From Planctomycetota bacterium (GTDB taxonomy: Bacteria > Planctomycetota > Planctomycetia > Pirellulales > Lacipirellulaceae): DNA of 8,308 nt. Made by a program: the position numbers and the translations under genes. Under the pieces are notes generated by a model, which ran no database searches, was not told the DNA's origin, and worked only from the letters and a program-made list of their open reading frames with translations. Each line of letters begins with the position of its first letter. The stretch's first letter is position 1. Where the stretch lies: NCBI GenBank assembly GCA_024278035.1, contig JAJRUA010000036.1, forward strand, positions 1 through 8,308, in the 5' to 3' direction. Shown here piece after piece: positions 6,348 through 8,308 of this stretch.

Positions 6348-6703
6348 TCGACTCAATGAAGATAAGCAGGGTAAACAAGACGAGGATGGTAGCCTGTTTG
6401 GTTAAATCGACCTGGGGGATATAACCGGAGCGAAGGGTTTCCGTTCGTGGCACCCGATACAAGCAATACGCTTTGCACAAGATTTCTGCTGACGCATTTC
6501 ACTTTGTGTGCAGAAAGTAATCCAATGCATCTTTTGCTAAATGCTGTTGAAAAACAGTGGGGGGCAGTGTAGTCTACCGGAAACAACTCCACACGATTCC
6601 GTGTGAGTACAAGCGAGTTCTCGCATTGTCTTATGAACCGAATCGGTTTTTAAGTTCCTGTACTTTGCCATCAACCCAGCAGATAACTGCAAGGAGAAGG
6701 GGC
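6348..6703. other. Gene-free intergenic stretch with several small hairpins
   Basis: No convincing gene on either strand. Small inverted repeats are present: TTTCTGC 6483-6489 with GCAGAAA 6510-6516; CTGTT/AACAG with a GAAA loop near 6544-6557; ACTC(C)ACACG 6586-6595 with CGTGTGAGT 6600-6608 (four-base loop); and AACCG 6636-6640 with CGGTT 6644-6648 followed by T's to 6651. The last has a weak terminator form. No clear terminator lies directly after ogt. Confidence 0.4.
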
Positions 6704-6892
6704 ATGTTCGCTAATTACAAAATCGAATACAGAGTAAAACGACGGGGCAAGAGGAAGCGATCTTCTTCGCCAAGAGGCCGTTATAGCGGTATTCATGAAA
6801 GGGGACGCAGTAAACGTGCTCCGGATCACATAGCGCTGGTGGACGCCAACCTACGCTACCAAGCCGTTGCTGAGAATGTCTTTCGGGAGTGA
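6704..6892 (+). CDS. Possible small basic protein, unknown
   Basis: An ATG at 6704 is preceded by AAGGAGAAGG, a good Shine-Dalgarno eight bases upstream, and opens 62 codons ending at TGA 6890-6892. The first half is strikingly basic (VKRRGKRKR near residue 10, then RGRY, HERGRSKR); the second half is mixed (PDHIALVDANLRYQAVAEN). No family is recognised. The frame stays open upstream to 6557, but those codons have no ribosome site. The stop lies 50 bases before the DUF1559 start, so it could be a leader gene of that transcript. The good ribosome site argues for it; short length and unclear codon quality argue against. It could be a chance ORF. Confidence 0.35.
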   Translation: MFANYKIEYRVKRRGKRKRSSSPRGRYSGIHERGRSKRAPDHIALVDANLRYQAVAENVFRE

Positions 6893-6900
6893 AAAAAGGG

Positions 6901-6934
6901 TAGAATGGACCTGCACGATTCGGTCCCTAAGGAG
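6901..6934 (+). promoter_or_regulatory. Candidate -10 box and ribosome site of the DUF1559 gene
   Basis: TAGAAT (6901-6906) matches five of six -10 consensus bases and would start transcription near 6913. No good -35 box is found at the usual spacing, so the promoter is tentative. AAGGAG at 6929-6934, eight bases before ATG 6943, is a strong Shine-Dalgarno that fixes the start. Confidence 0.4.
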
Positions 6935-6942
6935 ATTCTACT

Positions 6943-7977
6943 ATGTTGATTTTCGGCACGGTTACTCGATCTCGTCCTACGGCGTTCACGTTGGTGGAAT
7001 TGCTCGTGGTGATTGCAATCATTGGCATTCTGGTTGCCATGCTTTTGCCGGCAGTACAGATGGCGCGCGAGGCGGCCCGACGGACAGAGTGTAAGAACAA
7101 TCTGCGCGGCATGGCGATCGGTTGTCTCAATTTTGAGTCCGCCCAACGGGCGCTGCCACCCGCTTCGACCAACTCACCGGCAGCACGGCTCAATAGCTTG
7201 GGCTGGCAAGTTTTTATACTGCCCTATATTGAGCAAGGGGCCGTGTCAGCCAACATTCGGTCGAACTATGCCGAGACGGCCGAGACGCTCGATCTTGCCA
7301 ATCGTCTCGTCATTCCCCAGTACAACTGTCCGAGCGATCCGGAGATTGAATCGGTGCGTGGCCGGAAGTTCGATTGGATGCGAGTGATGTCTTACGCGGG
7401 TGTGCTTGGGTCGTACTATAGCCGTGAAGGAATTATCGCGTGTGCCCCAAGGGATCCGTGTGTCGGCGGGGAGAACAATTTGGGGCCTGTGAATCAGGAC
7501 GGCTTGATGGGCGTCGCGATGGGGATACCACTTCTGAAGGTGACCGATGGTGTTAGCAAGACGGCCCTCCTGGGCGAACGGTGGTACCAATTGCGCACCT
7601 GGACTTTTGGCAGTTTTTACCAAGAACGCGACGACCCGAACGGCAACCAGGGCAACGGTGTCATCCCGCAACCGCCACGAGGGCCCCAGGCAATGACGGC
7701 CGTCAGCTCAGCCAAGAACTTGGATCGTCGTTCGCCGCTCAACGCGGACCTCAATAGTACCGGCTACTACGTTTTGCATTTATCGACGGACCGGCCCGCC
7801 TTGCCATCGAGTGCTCAGCTAACGCTTGCCTACAACAACTTGCCGTTCGGCAGTTTCCATTCGGGCGGTGCGAACTTTGCCTTTGGCGATGCGAGCGTAC
7901 GGTTCCTCGCCGACGAGATCGACATGGACCTCTACTTAGCCATGGCCTCGCGCGACGGCGGCGAAATCACCGACTAA
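6943..7977 (+). CDS. DUF1559 protein with prepilin-type N-terminal methylation/cleavage motif
   Basis: 344 residues of the pilin/pseudopilin-like family that is greatly expanded in planctomycetes. After a short leader (residues 1-14) comes the type IV prepilin signal FTLVELLVVIAIIGILVAML, with Phe15 as the expected mature N-terminus and Glu19 as the conserved Glu5. The residue before the cut is Ala14 rather than the usual Gly. MAREAARRTECKNNLRGMAIG follows, as normal for the family, then the DUF1559 domain, ending with FHSGGANFAFGDASVRFLAD (the H-x9-D-G motif, here D-A). Prepilin peptidase would process it at the inner membrane. The exact role of DUF1559 proteins is not known to me; pseudopilin or surface-fibre functions are usual guesses. 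It has its own strong ribosome site and no co-oriented partner with a related function nearby. Confidence 0.93.
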   Translation: MLIFGTVTRSRPTAFTLVELLVVIAIIGILVAMLLPAVQMAREAARRTECKNNLRGMAIGCLNFESAQRALPPASTNSPAARLNSLGWQVFILPYIEQGAVSANIRSNYAETAETLDLANRLVIPQYNCPSDPEIESVRGRKFDWMRVMSYAGVLGSYYSREGIIACAPRDPCVGGENNLGPVNQDGLMGVAMGIPLLKVTDGVSKTALLGERWYQLRTWTFGSFYQERDDPNGNQGNGVIPQPPRGPQAMTAVSSAKNLDRRSPLNADLNSTGYYVLHLSTDRPALPSSAQLTLAYNNLPFGSFHSGGANFAFGDASVRFLADEIDMDLYLAMASRDGGEITD

Positions 7978-8308
7978 ATTATTGAACCACGACGGAACAA
8001 CGGAAGTTTTGTTGTGGGAGGCATATCCGTAGACGCCGCCCACGTAACCGTTCACGGCGAAAGACCGCTTTAATCGATGACGAACGCAAATAATCGCTAA
8101 TTTCAACACCTTTCACCTGTTAGGACTTCCCCCTTTTAACTTCTTTAACTTCCTTCTTTTTTTTCGTAGGGCCCGATTTTTCCGAATAGATTTTTGCCCA
8201 CTACTGTCCGGTTAGAAGTCGGATAGTGGTAACTGTTTAGGGAAAGGGGTATCTGAAAAACGGTAGTCCGAGTCGTCAAGTAGCTGTAAAACGGGCGTTT
8301 TCTCAAAG
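7978..8308. other. Gene-free, repeat-rich 3' end of the window
   Basis: No gene is supported. A hairpin of 8 matches in 9 (8014-8022 with 8035-8043, 12-base loop) lies 36 bases past the DUF1559 stop, without a clear T run, so it is only a possible terminator. A 9-bp unit TTTAACTTC occurs twice in tandem (8135-8152) within a pyrimidine-rich stretch up to about 8165. CCACTA...TCCG (8198-8210) pairs with CGGATAGTGG (8220-8229) with a three-base bulge. The last 80 bases may belong to the upstream region of the next gene. Confidence 0.45.

Noticed and set aside
6544..6557. CTGTTGAAAAACAG as an insertion sequence end
   Set aside because: Similar strings occur at some IS ends, but here there is no partner repeat and no transposase remnant in the window.
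6636..6651. Terminator for ogt
   Set aside because: Five-pair stem with a three-base loop and a short T run, almost 300 bases past the ogt stop; too weak and too far to assign.
1..8308. CRISPR array, tRNA or rRNA genes, phage or defence genes
   Set aside because: No regularly spaced repeats, no cloverleaf-like sequence and no proteins of such families were seen on either strand.

Overview
The window looks like chromosomal DNA of a planctomycete, most likely of the Pirellulales type. The grounds are a DUF1559 protein with a type IV pilin-like N-terminus, two proteins with PEP-CTERM sorting tails, moderate GC content, and wide intergenic spaces rich in inverted repeats. This placement rests on family knowledge; there is no rRNA or marker gene here to confirm it.

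Left part (1-2553, + strand): the 3' end of a GH13 subfamily 18 sugar phosphorylase (glucosylglycerate phosphorylase-like) is followed by a GT81/GpgS-like retaining glycosyltransferase. The pair fits glucosylglycerate-type compatible-solute metabolism: the transferase would make the (phospho)glycoside and the phosphorylase would recover the sugar as a sugar phosphate. The partner phosphatase expected for a GpgS route is not in the window. A perfect 29-bp inverted repeat sits exactly between the two genes. It creates a false upstream start for the transferase, whose real start is probably GTG at 1330.

Middle part (2573-5574, - strand): two secreted proteins point left, converging on the transferase at a shared bidirectional terminator. 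Both end in PEP-CTERM tails, so both should be exported and handled by an exosortase encoded elsewhere. One is a 197-residue protein of unknown function. The other is a 591-residue TIM-barrel glycoside hydrolase (GH113/beta-mannanase-like) with a C-terminal beta-rich, carbohydrate-binding-like domain. The hydrolase gene has its own terminator, a long 5' leader, a recognisable sigma-70-like promoter and a pair of AAGTACTT palindromes 21 bp apart at the predicted transcription start, which look like an operator.

Right part (5853-8308, + strand): an Ogt-type O6-alkylguanine DNA methyltransferase, about 600 bp of mainly non-coding sequence with a possible 62-codon basic ORF, a DUF1559 pilin-like protein, and a repeat-rich gene-free end. 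The intergenic region between the hydrolase and ogt carries a 51-bp imperfect palindrome that resembles a small mobile repeat, and a GC-rich hairpin just before the ogt start.

I found no phage, CRISPR, toxin-antitoxin or defence system. The most useful second-look items are the start-site error caused by the inverted repeat, the operator-like palindrome pair, and the compatible-solute gene pair.
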